Below are positions 25,223-34,369 of a stretch of 37,798 bases of DNA, piece after piece (positions within the stretch are counted from its first letter, which is position 1; every line of letters starts with the position of its first letter). The notes below the pieces were generated by a model, which searched no databases, was not told the origin of the DNA, and saw only the letters and a list, made by a program, of their open reading frames with translations. This stretch comes from an uncultured Bacteroidota bacterium (GTDB taxonomy: Bacteria; Bacteroidota; Bacteroidia; Bacteroidales; 4484-276). The DNA lies in the NCBI GenBank assembly GCA_903944895.1, contig CAJATL010000380.1:1-37798 (forward strand), given 5' to 3'. A program made the translations under genes and the position numbers.

Positions 25223-25312
25223 AGTTAGGAGTTAGGAGTTAGGAGTTAGGAGTGAAGAATGAAGAATGAAGAATGAAGAATGAAGAGTGAAGAGTGAAGA
25301 GTGAAGAGAAAG
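25223..25312. repeat. simple tandem repeats
   Basis: About four units of GTTAGGAG (25224-25252) are followed by units of GAATGAA and GAGTGAA (7-nt period) up to about 25308. They fill the gap between convergent yugP and the exported protein gene. Confidence 0.85.
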
Positions 25313-25319
25313 AGGGAAA

Positions 25320-26861
25320 TTAAAAGCGGATTTCGATAAGGTTGAAAGGCCTGCTTTGATTGAGAAAAATAACCGAATGATCTGAGATTTTGTAAATAGC
25401 GCCGGGTTCGAAAATGATCCCGGCGTTTTTTGTGTTTAAAATTTCTTTAGCATAAGTGGCTTTCTGATAGTTATATTTTGCAATCATTGGTGAATAGCCC
25501 GATTTCATGGGTTTCAGCTTTTCAATCCTGTATTCAGCGGCATTTTTAGGATTATCGTTAAAAATGATGATTAGTTCATTTTTGGCCATAAAAGCCGAAA
25601 AACCAATTAAATCGAAAGCATTGGCCTGAAGTTGTTCTTTTGGCAAAATTCCGGCATTTACAAATTCATCAGCCTGGTCAAAACTGAGGACAATAATTTC
25701 GTTGGCATAAAAATATGGTGTTGTCCAGGGTTTTCCTTCCCGATCCTGAACAATCATTAGCTTTTCCCAGTAAAATTCGAAAAGCAGCAAAACCTGATTA
25801 TCGCTGGTAAGAAATATTTCCTGGGGCATGAGATGGACGTAATCAGAGGTCGAAAACAGATTTTTTGGGTTGAATATTTCTCGGATTTCAGGGCTTGAGT
25901 CATAAATTTCATGACGCATTAATTTCCCGGTTTCAGCTTCAAACAAATAATACAGCACACCTTTAGGTTTTGGATCGTCGTGTTTTTGCGTAAAATATCC
26001 AAAAAATCCAATGGTATTATTGTCAACTTTTTTGAGAGTGGCTTTGGCGATTTCTCCACCCTCGGGACTAAACTCAAGGTTTTGGGTTTTGTCGTTTAAG
26101 ATGTCATAAATTATCAACTGATGGATGGTTTTATCCATTTGATAAGGGTTGGTGGTTTCAATCCTGAAAAACGCCTGACCCGACTCACTCATCACGATTT
26201 GCGAAAGATGGTAATCCAGAATATCGTCCGGAAAATTGATCAGTCTCTCACCGGTAATCGCAAGGTTTTCGTCGTAAATGATAAAACTAACCCTTTCGGG
26301 GACGTTGATATCCGTTGGGAGAATCTGGCTGTAAACAAAGCGGCTGACGTCGTTTTCGATGATTTTATCGAGTTGGAAAAAATGAAATTTCTCATTAGAA
26401 ACAGCGATGCCTTCAATTTCGCCAATGCTTTTTACAAGTAAAATAAGCCCGTCATCTGAAATTTTAAAAATGAACGATTTCATCAATTTCTGGGAAGTGT
26501 TGTAAAGCTTTGCCAGCAAAAGGAAACCATCATTTATTTTGATAAAAGACAAGGGTTCGAAGCGCTTGTGTTTCGTGCCTTCAGGGCAGCGAAAGGGAAT
26601 GGTGGAAATATGGTCCATCTCTTTGTTAAAAACTTCGATGGATGCATCTGCACCGGTATTAATCTCGAAATCGCCTTTATCGTTGAGATGCAAAAGGTAG
26701 TAGTTGTTTTCATCACAAACCAGCAGCTTACTCATTTTCCCTGATCCTGCATCGAAAGTTTGTCCGGGAACAACAGACAAGGCCTCCTGGGCTTTTGCAT
26801 GAGCGAAAATCAGGAGCAGCAATAAAAGTTGTAAGGCCGGTTTTACCAGGAACTTTACCAT
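25320..26861 (-). CDS. exported protein of unknown function
   Basis: 513 residues from ATG 26861-26859; an in-frame ATG at 26879 adds six residues ahead of the signal peptide. The signal peptide is MVKFLVKPALQLLLLLLIFA with cleavage near AKAQ. The mature part is beta-rich with repeating strand-turn patterns (LLVCDENNYYLLHLNDKGDF, FLLLAKLYNTSQKLMKSFIF), suggestive of a beta-propeller, but I see no named motif and no T9SS tail. Probably periplasmic or surface. Monocistronic by position. Confidence 0.6.
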   Translation of the reverse strand: MVKFLVKPALQLLLLLLIFAHAKAQEALSVVPGQTFDAGSGKMSKLLVCDENNYYLLHLNDKGDFEINTGADASIEVFNKEMDHISTIPFRCPEGTKHKRFEPLSFIKINDGFLLLAKLYNTSQKLMKSFIFKISDDGLILLVKSIGEIEGIAVSNEKFHFFQLDKIIENDVSRFVYSQILPTDINVPERVSFIIYDENLAITGERLINFPDDILDYHLSQIVMSESGQAFFRIETTNPYQMDKTIHQLIIYDILNDKTQNLEFSPEGGEIAKATLKKVDNNTIGFFGYFTQKHDDPKPKGVLYYLFEAETGKLMRHEIYDSSPEIREIFNPKNLFSTSDYVHLMPQEIFLTSDNQVLLLFEFYWEKLMIVQDREGKPWTTPYFYANEIIVLSFDQADEFVNAGILPKEQLQANAFDLIGFSAFMAKNELIIIFNDNPKNAAEYRIEKLKPMKSGYSPMIAKYNYQKATYAKEILNTKNAGIIFEPGAIYKISDHSVIFLNQSRPFNLIEIRF

Positions 26862-27028
26862 CAAATCATCATTTATCAAGTTGATAACAAATTAAAAAAC
26901 CTGATTTCCGGTAAATTAATTGCGAGCTAAAGATAAATAAATTAGAGGTTTATTTTTTTTATTTTAAAAGAACTGATTATCTATTCAGAATAGGAGGAAT
27001 TACAGTTTTATCTGCATTAATCAGGGGC

Positions 27029-27058
27029 AAAAAAAAGGGTGCTTTGGGCACCCTTTTT
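27029..27058 (-). terminator. rho-independent terminator after the MFS gene
   Basis: AAGGGTGC (27035-27042) pairs with GCACCCTT (27048-27055). On the minus strand the stem is followed by eight T (27036-27029). It lies 20-50 nt past the MFS stop codon. Confidence 0.85.
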
Positions 27059-27078
27059 AATAGCATTCATTAAATATT

Positions 27079-28467
27079 TTACGACCGGATGTTTGGCAAT
27101 TCCAGCCCGTAGCCTTTTTTCTTGTCTTCTTTTTTGAGAAGATATCCAAAAATCATTGCTAAAATTCCTAAAGAGGCGAACATCAACATCGGAATGGTGT
27201 AAACGTAAACTGCGGTGGTATCACCAGCGGCAATTTTATCAGCAACACCCGGATTAACAGCTTCAATAACCACACCGATTAAACCCGGGATTACGCCAAG
27301 ACCCCAGTTTTGGATGAGGAAAACCAGCGCATAAGCCGAACCCAAATATCTGTCTTCGACAACTTTTGGTATTGATGGCCATAAAGATGCAGGAACCAGC
27401 GAAAAAGCAACACCAAGCAAAAGGATGGCAAAAATATAGAGAGCCATGTTGGCAGGACCAACTGCAAAAATCAAATGCGAAACCGAGAGCAAAATGGCGC
27501 CAAGCATCATAATCGAGGCAGCTTTTCCCTTTTTATCGATCATATTCCCAAAATAGGGAGTCAGCAAAATGGTGCCTACAGGAAGTAAACCAGCAATCCA
27601 GCCGCCTTGTTCGTTGGTAATGCCGAGGTTGCTTTCCATCATATTTACGGCGTACTTTAAAAACGGGAAAACCCCTGAATAAAACAACACACACAACAGC
27701 GAGATGTACCAAAAAGCTCTGTTTGAAATAATCTTCCCAAGGTCCGAAAATTTAAATTCTTCTTCGGTGGAACCTGTGTTATTGGCTTTAATTTGTTTGT
27801 CGAGCCTTGCATCGTAGCCAACAGCGTAAGTTAAAAAGGTAAGAAAACCAATCGACATCAGGGCAGCCCCAAAAATTACCGAGTTAACAGGTTCTCCGCC
27901 GGCAATGTAGGAAGAGAAGAAAAATGCAACACTGGCACCCATTCGTGCTGTCGCCATTTCCATACCCATAGCCATGGCCAGTTCTTTACCTTTAAACCAT
28001 TTTACAATGGCTTTTGAAACAGTGATACCGCACATTTCCACTCCAATCCCAAAAATTGCATAACCAAAGGCAGCTAATTTTGCCGAAGCAGGCATGTAAG
28101 ATAAAAATGAATTGAGGAAATCATAAAGTGCGCCACCCGAATTGAATGCATCGGTAAGTGCGTACATCTTAATAAAAGCACCGCCAACCATCAGACCGGT
28201 TGAAAGCAGCCCCGTAAAACGGATGCCTAATTTATCAAGGATAATTCCCGAAATCAACAGGAACCCAAACATGTTCAGGTAATACTCCGAACCTGAAAAT
28301 GTGCCATAAGCAGCAGGATTCCATTTATAGTTTACTTCAAGAAGTTTTTGCAGAGGCGCCAGGGCATCTACAAAAAAGTAGGCCGAAAGCATTGTAAACG
28401 CGATGAGAAACAAAGCGGTCCACCGTGCAGTTTTCGATTCGTTTAAAGCATGTTTAATTTGTTCCAT
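27079..28467 (-). CDS. major facilitator superfamily transporter
   Basis: 462 residues from ATG 28467-28465 (MEQIKHALNESKTARW); the frame is open to 28524 but that start adds a hydrophilic tail. About twelve hydrophobic helices. Features of the MFS include GFLLISGIILDKLGIRFTG after helix 2, GIGVEMCGITVSKAIVKWFKGKELAMAMG in the helix 4-5 region and YFGNMIDKKGK after helix 8. It resembles nitrate/oxalate-type and other uncharacterised Bacteroidota MFS proteins; substrate unknown. On the minus strand a TAAATTTG box (28504-28497) lies 30 nt upstream. Confidence 0.88.
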   Translation of the reverse strand: MEQIKHALNESKTARWTALFLIAFTMLSAYFFVDALAPLQKLLEVNYKWNPAAYGTFSGSEYYLNMFGFLLISGIILDKLGIRFTGLLSTGLMVGGAFIKMYALTDAFNSGGALYDFLNSFLSYMPASAKLAAFGYAIFGIGVEMCGITVSKAIVKWFKGKELAMAMGMEMATARMGASVAFFFSSYIAGGEPVNSVIFGAALMSIGFLTFLTYAVGYDARLDKQIKANNTGSTEEEFKFSDLGKIISNRAFWYISLLCVLFYSGVFPFLKYAVNMMESNLGITNEQGGWIAGLLPVGTILLTPYFGNMIDKKGKAASIMMLGAILLSVSHLIFAVGPANMALYIFAILLLGVAFSLVPASLWPSIPKVVEDRYLGSAYALVFLIQNWGLGVIPGLIGVVIEAVNPGVADKIAAGDTTAVYVYTIPMLMFASLGILAMIFGYLLKKEDKKKGYGLELPNIRS

Positions 28468-28649
28468 AAATCTTTTGTTAAATTTTTTTAAGGGGTCAAA
28501 TTTACAATTTATCAAATGAAACAAAACTTTATTTTGAGTTTCTTGTTAGTTTTATTTTTAAACAAAGTAGGTGGTGAAATTAAATGAACTTTAAATAAGC
28601 CATTTTTTTCTATTTTTGCCATTCACAGGTTCACCAAAATATTGATATT

Positions 28650-30317
28650 TTGAAAATTAAAATCAAAGGTATCTTCGCTATCATCGCCTTTATAATGGCT
28701 GGTTTCGGCGGATTTTTACAAGCACAGATCAGTCAGGGAGGCATTCCACCATCCACCAGATTTAACCTCGATAAAATCGGGATTACATCCATCATCCTTC
28801 AACAGCCGGATGTCGAAAATTTGTTGCGGGAGGATGGATTTTCTGATAAACATGCTTTGCCCATGAGGTTTGCGGTTTCGGTTCCGGCCAACATTGATTT
28901 TTCGAAACAGGGAAACTGGTCGGATTTGCCGGATGGGGGCAAGGTTTGCAGGCTTTTGTTAAATGTGCCAAATGCGCAGGCTTTGATTGTTTATTATCAA
29001 AAGTTCCGGATTCCGCAGGGCGGACAATTATTCCTCTACAACCATGATAAATGGCAGGTAATCGGTGCTTTTACGGAGTTGACGAATCAAAAAGGTTGCG
29101 CTTTTGCCAACGAATTGATCCAGGGTGAAAAGGTTACACTGGAATATTATCAACCTGAAGGTGTCAGCGAACTGCCCGAATTTGTCATCAACGAAGTTGG
29201 TTACGTTTACCGCACGGCTGAATATTTCTTCGGACAGCGTGGTTTTGGAGGTTCCGGAGCCTGCGAGGTTAACGTAAACTGCGACGAAGGTCAGGACTGG
29301 CAAAAGCAAAAAAACAGTGTAGTCCGGATTATTGTAAAGCAGGGTTCATCGCAGGTATGGTGCACAGGTTCGTTGCTGAATACAACCCGTTATGATAATG
29401 CGCCCTATTTTCTTACCGCCGATCATTGTGGCCCAACTGCCACACCAACCGAAATAAATCAATGGGTTTTTTATTTCAATTATGAAGGGCCTGATTGCAT
29501 AGATCCCACCAATGATACAGCTTTTAACTCGAAGGTGATGGTAGGAGCCACCAAAAAAGCGAGGAGCGGTGGTGCCGGGCTGGAGTCTGATTTTAAGCTT
29601 TTGCTGCTCAACGAATCCGTTCCGCTGAGTTACAATCCTTATTTTAATGGATGGTCGGCAAAAGATAAACCAAGCGACAGCGGCGTATCCATTCATCATC
29701 CGCAAGGCGACATCCGTAAGATTTCGACCTATAAAACTCCGTTGGTTTCTTCAAACTGGGGGGGTATTCCAAACACACACTGGAAAGTAGTTTGGGATGA
29801 AACTGCCAATGGATATGGCGTTACCGAAGGCGGCTCATCGGGTAGCCCGATTTATAACAGCAACGGTCAGCTCATTGGGCAGCTAACTGGCGGAGATGCC
29901 TCATGTGCAAATCTTACCGGCCCCGATTATTATGGAAAAATCGCCTACTCATGGGCAACAAATTCTTCTGCCGACAGCACCATGCTAAAACCCTGGCTCG
30001 ATCCAGACAATTCCGGAATTTTGGAAATCGGCGGTGGTTTTGTTGGCCTCGAAAATGAAAATATTATCGAATCACTTAAAGTTTTTCCAAATCCTACCAC
30101 TGGTCTTTTTACGATTGATTTGGGAAATCTGAATAAGAAATCTGTCGAAATAAGCGTCTATAATGTGTTGGGTGAAGAAATGCTCAATACCGGAACAAAA
30201 GATTATTCTGTCAATCCCCCACTTTTGGATATTTCGGCCAATCAACCTGGAATTTATTTTATTACCCTTAAAAGCAAGGGTGAAATTCGTACCTCTAAAA
30301 TCTTAAAATGCAAATAG
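28650..30317 (+). CDS. secreted trypsin-like serine protease with T9SS sorting domain
   Basis: 555 residues starting at TTG 28650; no upstream ATG is in frame, and the lysines after the start are needed for the signal peptide (KIKIKGIFAIIAFIMAGFGG). The protease domain (about 205-455) has His259 in YFLTADHCG, Asp314 in LESDFKLL and Ser397 in GGSSGSPIYN, as in lysyl endopeptidase/Achromobacter protease I relatives. Residues about 475-555 (VFPNPTTGLFTIDLGN ... GIYFITLKSKGEIRTSKIL) form a type A T9SS sorting domain. Probably a surface or secreted protease; cleavage specificity cannot be read reliably. A TATTTTTG box is at 28611-28618. The stop overlaps the mqnE start by 10 nt. Confidence 0.88.
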   Translation: MKIKIKGIFAIIAFIMAGFGGFLQAQISQGGIPPSTRFNLDKIGITSIILQQPDVENLLREDGFSDKHALPMRFAVSVPANIDFSKQGNWSDLPDGGKVCRLLLNVPNAQALIVYYQKFRIPQGGQLFLYNHDKWQVIGAFTELTNQKGCAFANELIQGEKVTLEYYQPEGVSELPEFVINEVGYVYRTAEYFFGQRGFGGSGACEVNVNCDEGQDWQKQKNSVVRIIVKQGSSQVWCTGSLLNTTRYDNAPYFLTADHCGPTATPTEINQWVFYFNYEGPDCIDPTNDTAFNSKVMVGATKKARSGGAGLESDFKLLLLNESVPLSYNPYFNGWSAKDKPSDSGVSIHHPQGDIRKISTYKTPLVSSNWGGIPNTHWKVVWDETANGYGVTEGGSSGSPIYNSNGQLIGQLTGGDASCANLTGPDYYGKIAYSWATNSSADSTMLKPWLDPDNSGILEIGGGFVGLENENIIESLKVFPNPTTGLFTIDLGNLNKKSVEISVYNVLGEEMLNTGTKDYSVNPPLLDISANQPGIYFITLKSKGEIRTSKILKCK

Positions 30318-31429
30318 AAGAAATCGAAATCCTGATCACGAAATCCGTTGCAGATGCCGGAATAAAAGCCATTTCCGAGAAAATCATTGCTGGCCAGCGC
30401 ATCAATCAACAGGAAGGAATTTACCTTTTTGAATATGGTGAGCTTGCACTTTTGGGCAGCCTTGCCAATTTTATCAAAGAAAAGAAGCACGGAAAAATGG
30501 CTTTTTTCATTCATAATTTTCACATCGAACCTACCAATATCTGCATTTATAACTGCAGGTTTTGCTCCTATTCTCACCACCAGAGTGGCACAAGCTGGGA
30601 ATTTGAGCAAAAGGAAATGGTCGAAAAAGCTGTGGCAGCTCCTGCTGAAATGAAAGAACTACACATCACCGGCGGGGTGCATCCCAAACATGGCCTCGAC
30701 TATTATGCCGGCTTGTTGAAGATGATCCGTGAAGCCAGGCCAGAGCTGCATTTAAAAGCCTATTCGGCCATCGAACTCGATTTTATGTTCGAAAAATCAG
30801 GTGTAACTTTAGAGGAAGGTTTGAAAATTCTGAAGGAAAATGGCCTGGATTCGATCCCCGGTGGTGGCGCCGAAATTTTTGATGAAGAGGTTCGAAAGCA
30901 GATTTGCGACGACAAAGCCTTCGGGAATCGCTGGCTCGAAATCCACGAAACTGCGCACAAACTTGGCATTGGCTCAAATGCGACCATGCTTTACGGGCAT
31001 ATCGAAAATTACAGCCATCGCATCGATCACCTCGAGTTGTTGCGGCAACTTCAGGATCGCACCGGTGGATTTAATACGTTTATCCCGCTAAAATTCAAAA
31101 ATAAAAACAACGAAATGTCCTACCTGCCCGAGGTGAGCTCGATCGAAGACATGAAAAACTACGCTGTTTCAAGGATTTATCTCGATAATTTCCCGCATCT
31201 GAAGGCTTACTGGCCAATGATTGGACAGCAAATGTCGCAACTGGCTCTTTCGTTTGGCGTGGATGACCTCGATGGAACTATAAATAATTCGACACAGATT
31301 TATTCGCTGGCCGGGGCCGATGATAAAAATCCCGCCATCTCGCTCGACGGATTGATTAAACTTATCCGTGATGCAGGCTGCACGCCTGCTGAGCGCGATT
31401 CGTGGTACAATGTTTTGAAGGAGTTTTAG
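30308..31429 (+). CDS. mqnE: aminofutalosine synthase, radical SAM enzyme
   Basis: 373 residues. The radical-SAM cluster motif is CIYNCRFC (Cys79, Cys83, Cys86). AYSAIELDFM, SIPGGGAEIFDEEVRKQIC and NATMLYGHIE match MqnE rather than MqnC. It joins 3-enolpyruvyl-benzoate with S-adenosylmethionine to form aminofutalosine, the early step of the futalosine menaquinone route; mqnD and mqnB, the later genes, lie 6-8 kb upstream on the other strand. The start overlaps the protease gene. Confidence 0.93.
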   Translation: MQIEEIEILITKSVADAGIKAISEKIIAGQRINQQEGIYLFEYGELALLGSLANFIKEKKHGKMAFFIHNFHIEPTNICIYNCRFCSYSHHQSGTSWEFEQKEMVEKAVAAPAEMKELHITGGVHPKHGLDYYAGLLKMIREARPELHLKAYSAIELDFMFEKSGVTLEEGLKILKENGLDSIPGGGAEIFDEEVRKQICDDKAFGNRWLEIHETAHKLGIGSNATMLYGHIENYSHRIDHLELLRQLQDRTGGFNTFIPLKFKNKNNEMSYLPEVSSIEDMKNYAVSRIYLDNFPHLKAYWPMIGQQMSQLALSFGVDDLDGTINNSTQIYSLAGADDKNPAISLDGLIKLIRDAGCTPAERDSWYNVLKEF

Positions 31430-31454
31430 ATCCGGTTTTTTAATCGACTAGTAA

Positions 31455-31487
31455 AGAGTTCCGAACCCTTCAAGGGTTCGGAACTCT
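31455..31487 (+). terminator. perfect 16-bp hairpin between convergent mqnE and lipid kinase
   Basis: AGAGTTCCGAACCCTT (31455-31470) pairs with AAGGGTTCGGAACTCT (31472-31487). A short T-run (31491-31494) follows on plus. It probably ends transcripts from both sides; it could equally be one of the genome's palindromic repeats. Confidence 0.65.
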
Positions 31488-31523
31488 GCATTTTACGGGA
31501 CGTTTTTGTCAAAGAAATAAATC

Positions 31524-32423
31524 TCAGTCTGCTTCCGGAACCAGGACTGATAAAGACGAAGGGTTAACTTTAATAACCAGATTTTTACTCATCTTTAATG
31601 GTTCACCATCGAGATGAATAAATTTTTGTTCCTGGATAACTTCAACTTTTTTAGCTTTCAAAACTTCGACATATTTTGAGCGGTTTATCTGCTTGCTGTA
31701 TAGTAAGGTGGCCGTGAACAGGGTTTTCCATAACGGAATCTTTTTTACTATCGAAATATCAATAAACCCATCGTCAATCCTCGCCTGTGGCGCAATAGAA
31801 GTGTTGTAGCCAAACTGGTCGGAGTTGGCAAAGCTGATAAAAAGCGCTTCCCGTTTTATCGTTTTTCCATCAACAATCATGGTAAAATTGGTGGGTTGGT
31901 AACGCAGGTATTCCCAAACTGCAATTTCAAAATACTTGAAAAATCCCCGCCGTTTCTGACCTTCAAATTTTTTTGCTACCAACGCATCAAAACCAATGCC
32001 GGCAAGGTTTACAAAAAACTGTTCGTTGGCAAGGGCGGTATCAATTTTTTTTACATTTAATTGATTGATGATCTGGATTGCCTTTTCGGGAAAAACTGAA
32101 ATATTCAGATGTCTTGCCAAACCATTTCCTGAGCCTGAAGGCACAATTCCAAGGATAACATCAGTGCCAACAAGGGCCTTAGATACTTCGTTTACCGTGC
32201 CGTCGCCGCCAACGGCAACAACAATATCGAACTTACATTCGATGGCATTTTTGGTAAGTTCGGTTGCATGATGCGGTGCTTCGGTGTATTTTACAGTGTA
32301 ATCAAAAAGCTTATGATCGAGTGCTTTTTTGATATGTTTTTCGATAGATTGGTGCCGTCCAACCCCTGAAAATGGATTAACCACAAACAGGATTTTCTTT
32401 CTATGTTCTTTGTCTCCGCTCAT
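31524..32423 (-). CDS. diacylglycerol kinase-like lipid kinase
   Basis: 299 residues of the DagK/YegS/LCB5 family: KILFVVNPFSGVGRH at the N-terminus, the nucleotide-site GGDGTVNEVSKAL near residues 72-84, VPSGSGNGLARHL, and a C-terminal beta domain with IDDGFIDISIVKK and LDGEPLKM. It phosphorylates a lipid such as diacylglycerol or a sphingoid base; which one is not visible. It overlaps the upstream LtaS-like gene by 4 nt, so the two are likely coupled. An LtaS-type reaction releases diacylglycerol, which this kinase could recycle. Confidence 0.87.
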   Translation of the reverse strand: MSGDKEHRKKILFVVNPFSGVGRHQSIEKHIKKALDHKLFDYTVKYTEAPHHATELTKNAIECKFDIVVAVGGDGTVNEVSKALVGTDVILGIVPSGSGNGLARHLNISVFPEKAIQIINQLNVKKIDTALANEQFFVNLAGIGFDALVAKKFEGQKRRGFFKYFEIAVWEYLRYQPTNFTMIVDGKTIKREALFISFANSDQFGYNTSIAPQARIDDGFIDISIVKKIPLWKTLFTATLLYSKQINRSKYVEVLKAKKVEVIQEQKFIHLDGEPLKMSKNLVIKVNPSSLSVLVPEAD

Positions 32424-34369
32424 TTTGCAACAGTTAAACGATTTTCGATCATCCGGTTGTTGAATTGCTGCAAATAGGCTTTCAGCAAAGTTTCCATTTC
32501 GGCAGCTTTTGCAGGATTTTTTGCCAACAGATTTTGTTTCAGTAATTTGTCGTCAACAAAATTGTAAAGCGTAATGCTTTGGCTACCATTAAATTCAAGC
32601 ACAAAATCACCCGAAATGATCTGGTAAATTCCGTTGAGGTAGTTTACAGCAAAATGCTTTTCATCAATATTAAAAAGGTTGTTCCCAAACGAAAAAAGCG
32701 ATTCATCAAAATTCAGAAAGCTAAGCACCGATGGCACAATATCAACCTGTGAAGCAGTTTCGCTGGTTTGCCCGTTTAATTTTCCTGAAGGATTAAAAAA
32801 TAAAACAGGGATGCGGTATAAACCAAGCCTGGTCTGGTATTCCGGGATTACCGTTTCGGAAGTATGATCGGCTGTGATGACAAAAATGGTGTTTTTGTAC
32901 CAGCTCATTTTTGAGGCAGTTTCGAAAAATCGTCTCAACGAAAAGTCCGCATACATCACCGCTTCCTGGATTTCTAATTTTCCTTTCCTGAACCGGCCTT
33001 CATACTTTTCGGGTACTTTGTAAGGGTGATGCGACGAAAGCGAGAAAATTGTGGTAAAAAACGGCTGGATGGTTTTATCGAGACTTTGTGCAAAATACTG
33101 GAAAAAGGGTTCATCAAAAATCCCCCAGTTGCCATCAAAATCGGCTTCGTTATTGTATTCGGTGCGGCCAAAATACTGATCATAACCAGCCATCTTTGCA
33201 AAACCGTCAAAATTCATGGTTCCGTTGGTTCCGCCATGATAAAATGAGGTGGAATAACCCTTTGTTTTGAGCAGGCTCGCAAGGCTGTTGATCTTGTTGC
33301 CGGCATATGGCGAAATAATGTAAGGCCGGCTCATCAGGCTTGGAAGACTTGCCACAACTGCCGGTATGCCTTCGATGGATTGTTTGCCGTTCGAAAAGCC
33401 ATCATAAACCATGCTTTCGCTGATCAACGAATCGAGAAAAGGCGTAAATCCCGGATAATCGGGCTGGTGTTTGTTAAAAGCCCCGATATGCTCGCCCGAA
33501 AAGCTTTCCATAATAATGACCACAACATTTTTCTGTCGAAAAACCGTGTCAGCGTATAAAACCTGGATTTCATCCGTCGGATGAACCGGCGAATAAATGG
33601 AGGATAGTTTCTCTTCATCAAAATAATTTAAACGCTGCAAACCAGCCTGGTTAAAGGTTTTCATGATGGTAAACGGTGTATTCAGCAGCAAAGGAGCATT
33701 ACGGGCCTCGGTGTAATTTCCGGCCGTGATGATGTTGATGGGTTTTAACTGAAGTCCTCCGCGGATAGCTATAATTGTAATCCCGGCAGCCACTATAAAA
33801 CCAGCTATTTGAAGCAAATAAAAAACAATCCCATTGTGATTTGTTTTTTGTGTTTTGAATTTTATTTTTTCTGAAAAGTAGATCAACGCTGCCACAAATG
33901 CCAAAAAAATCAGGAGGTAGTACCAAAAGTCGCGCAGGAACTGGGGCATAAGCGTTTCAACATTACCTTCGGCCTGGAGGTAAGAGAAAATATCGCCGGT
34001 CATCCTTTTCTGCGTAAAGCGGAAATAAATGATGTCGATAAAATTTGTCAACAAGCCTGCAATATTCCCGAGATAAAAGAAAAATCCGCTAAAACTTCGG
34101 TACAGCCTGTATTTCCGAAAGGGCAGAGGCAAAGCCATCAAAATGATAAACGGGCTGTTCAACAAAAACAGTGAGGACAAATCGAAGCGGATTCCATAAA
34201 AAAGAATGCCCAGAACTTCGATAAACGAAAGATGCGAAAAGTAGGAAGTGTTAAAAGCATAAAAAAGCAACCGGCTTAGCCAAAGCAAAACGAAGGCTGT
34301 CAGAAGCCTGTAAGCGATTATTTTATAATAGTTACCGGTCGAAAGTTCCTTTTTAAAATTTAATGTCAT
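32420..34369 (-). CDS. LtaS-like membrane phosphotransferase (sulfatase superfamily)
   Basis: 649 residues. About five membrane helices occupy residues 15-215; the extracytoplasmic domain (about 270-640) belongs to the alkaline phosphatase/sulfatase superfamily. Metal and active-site blocks: VVVIIMESFSGEH, FSNGKQSIEGIPAVVASLPS (the Ser after GKQ aligns with the catalytic Thr of LtaS), FYHGGTNGTMNFDGF and VITADHTSE. In Gram-negative relatives such enzymes add phosphoglycerol or phosphoethanolamine to glycans; the acceptor is unknown. Operon with the lipid kinase. Confidence 0.87.
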   Translation of the reverse strand: MTLNFKKELSTGNYYKIIAYRLLTAFVLLWLSRLLFYAFNTSYFSHLSFIEVLGILFYGIRFDLSSLFLLNSPFIILMALPLPFRKYRLYRSFSGFFFYLGNIAGLLTNFIDIIYFRFTQKRMTGDIFSYLQAEGNVETLMPQFLRDFWYYLLIFLAFVAALIYFSEKIKFKTQKTNHNGIVFYLLQIAGFIVAAGITIIAIRGGLQLKPINIITAGNYTEARNAPLLLNTPFTIMKTFNQAGLQRLNYFDEEKLSSIYSPVHPTDEIQVLYADTVFRQKNVVVIIMESFSGEHIGAFNKHQPDYPGFTPFLDSLISESMVYDGFSNGKQSIEGIPAVVASLPSLMSRPYIISPYAGNKINSLASLLKTKGYSTSFYHGGTNGTMNFDGFAKMAGYDQYFGRTEYNNEADFDGNWGIFDEPFFQYFAQSLDKTIQPFFTTIFSLSSHHPYKVPEKYEGRFRKGKLEIQEAVMYADFSLRRFFETASKMSWYKNTIFVITADHTSETVIPEYQTRLGLYRIPVLFFNPSGKLNGQTSETASQVDIVPSVLSFLNFDESLFSFGNNLFNIDEKHFAVNYLNGIYQIISGDFVLEFNGSQSITLYNFVDDKLLKQNLLAKNPAKAAEMETLLKAYLQQFNNRMIENRLTVAK

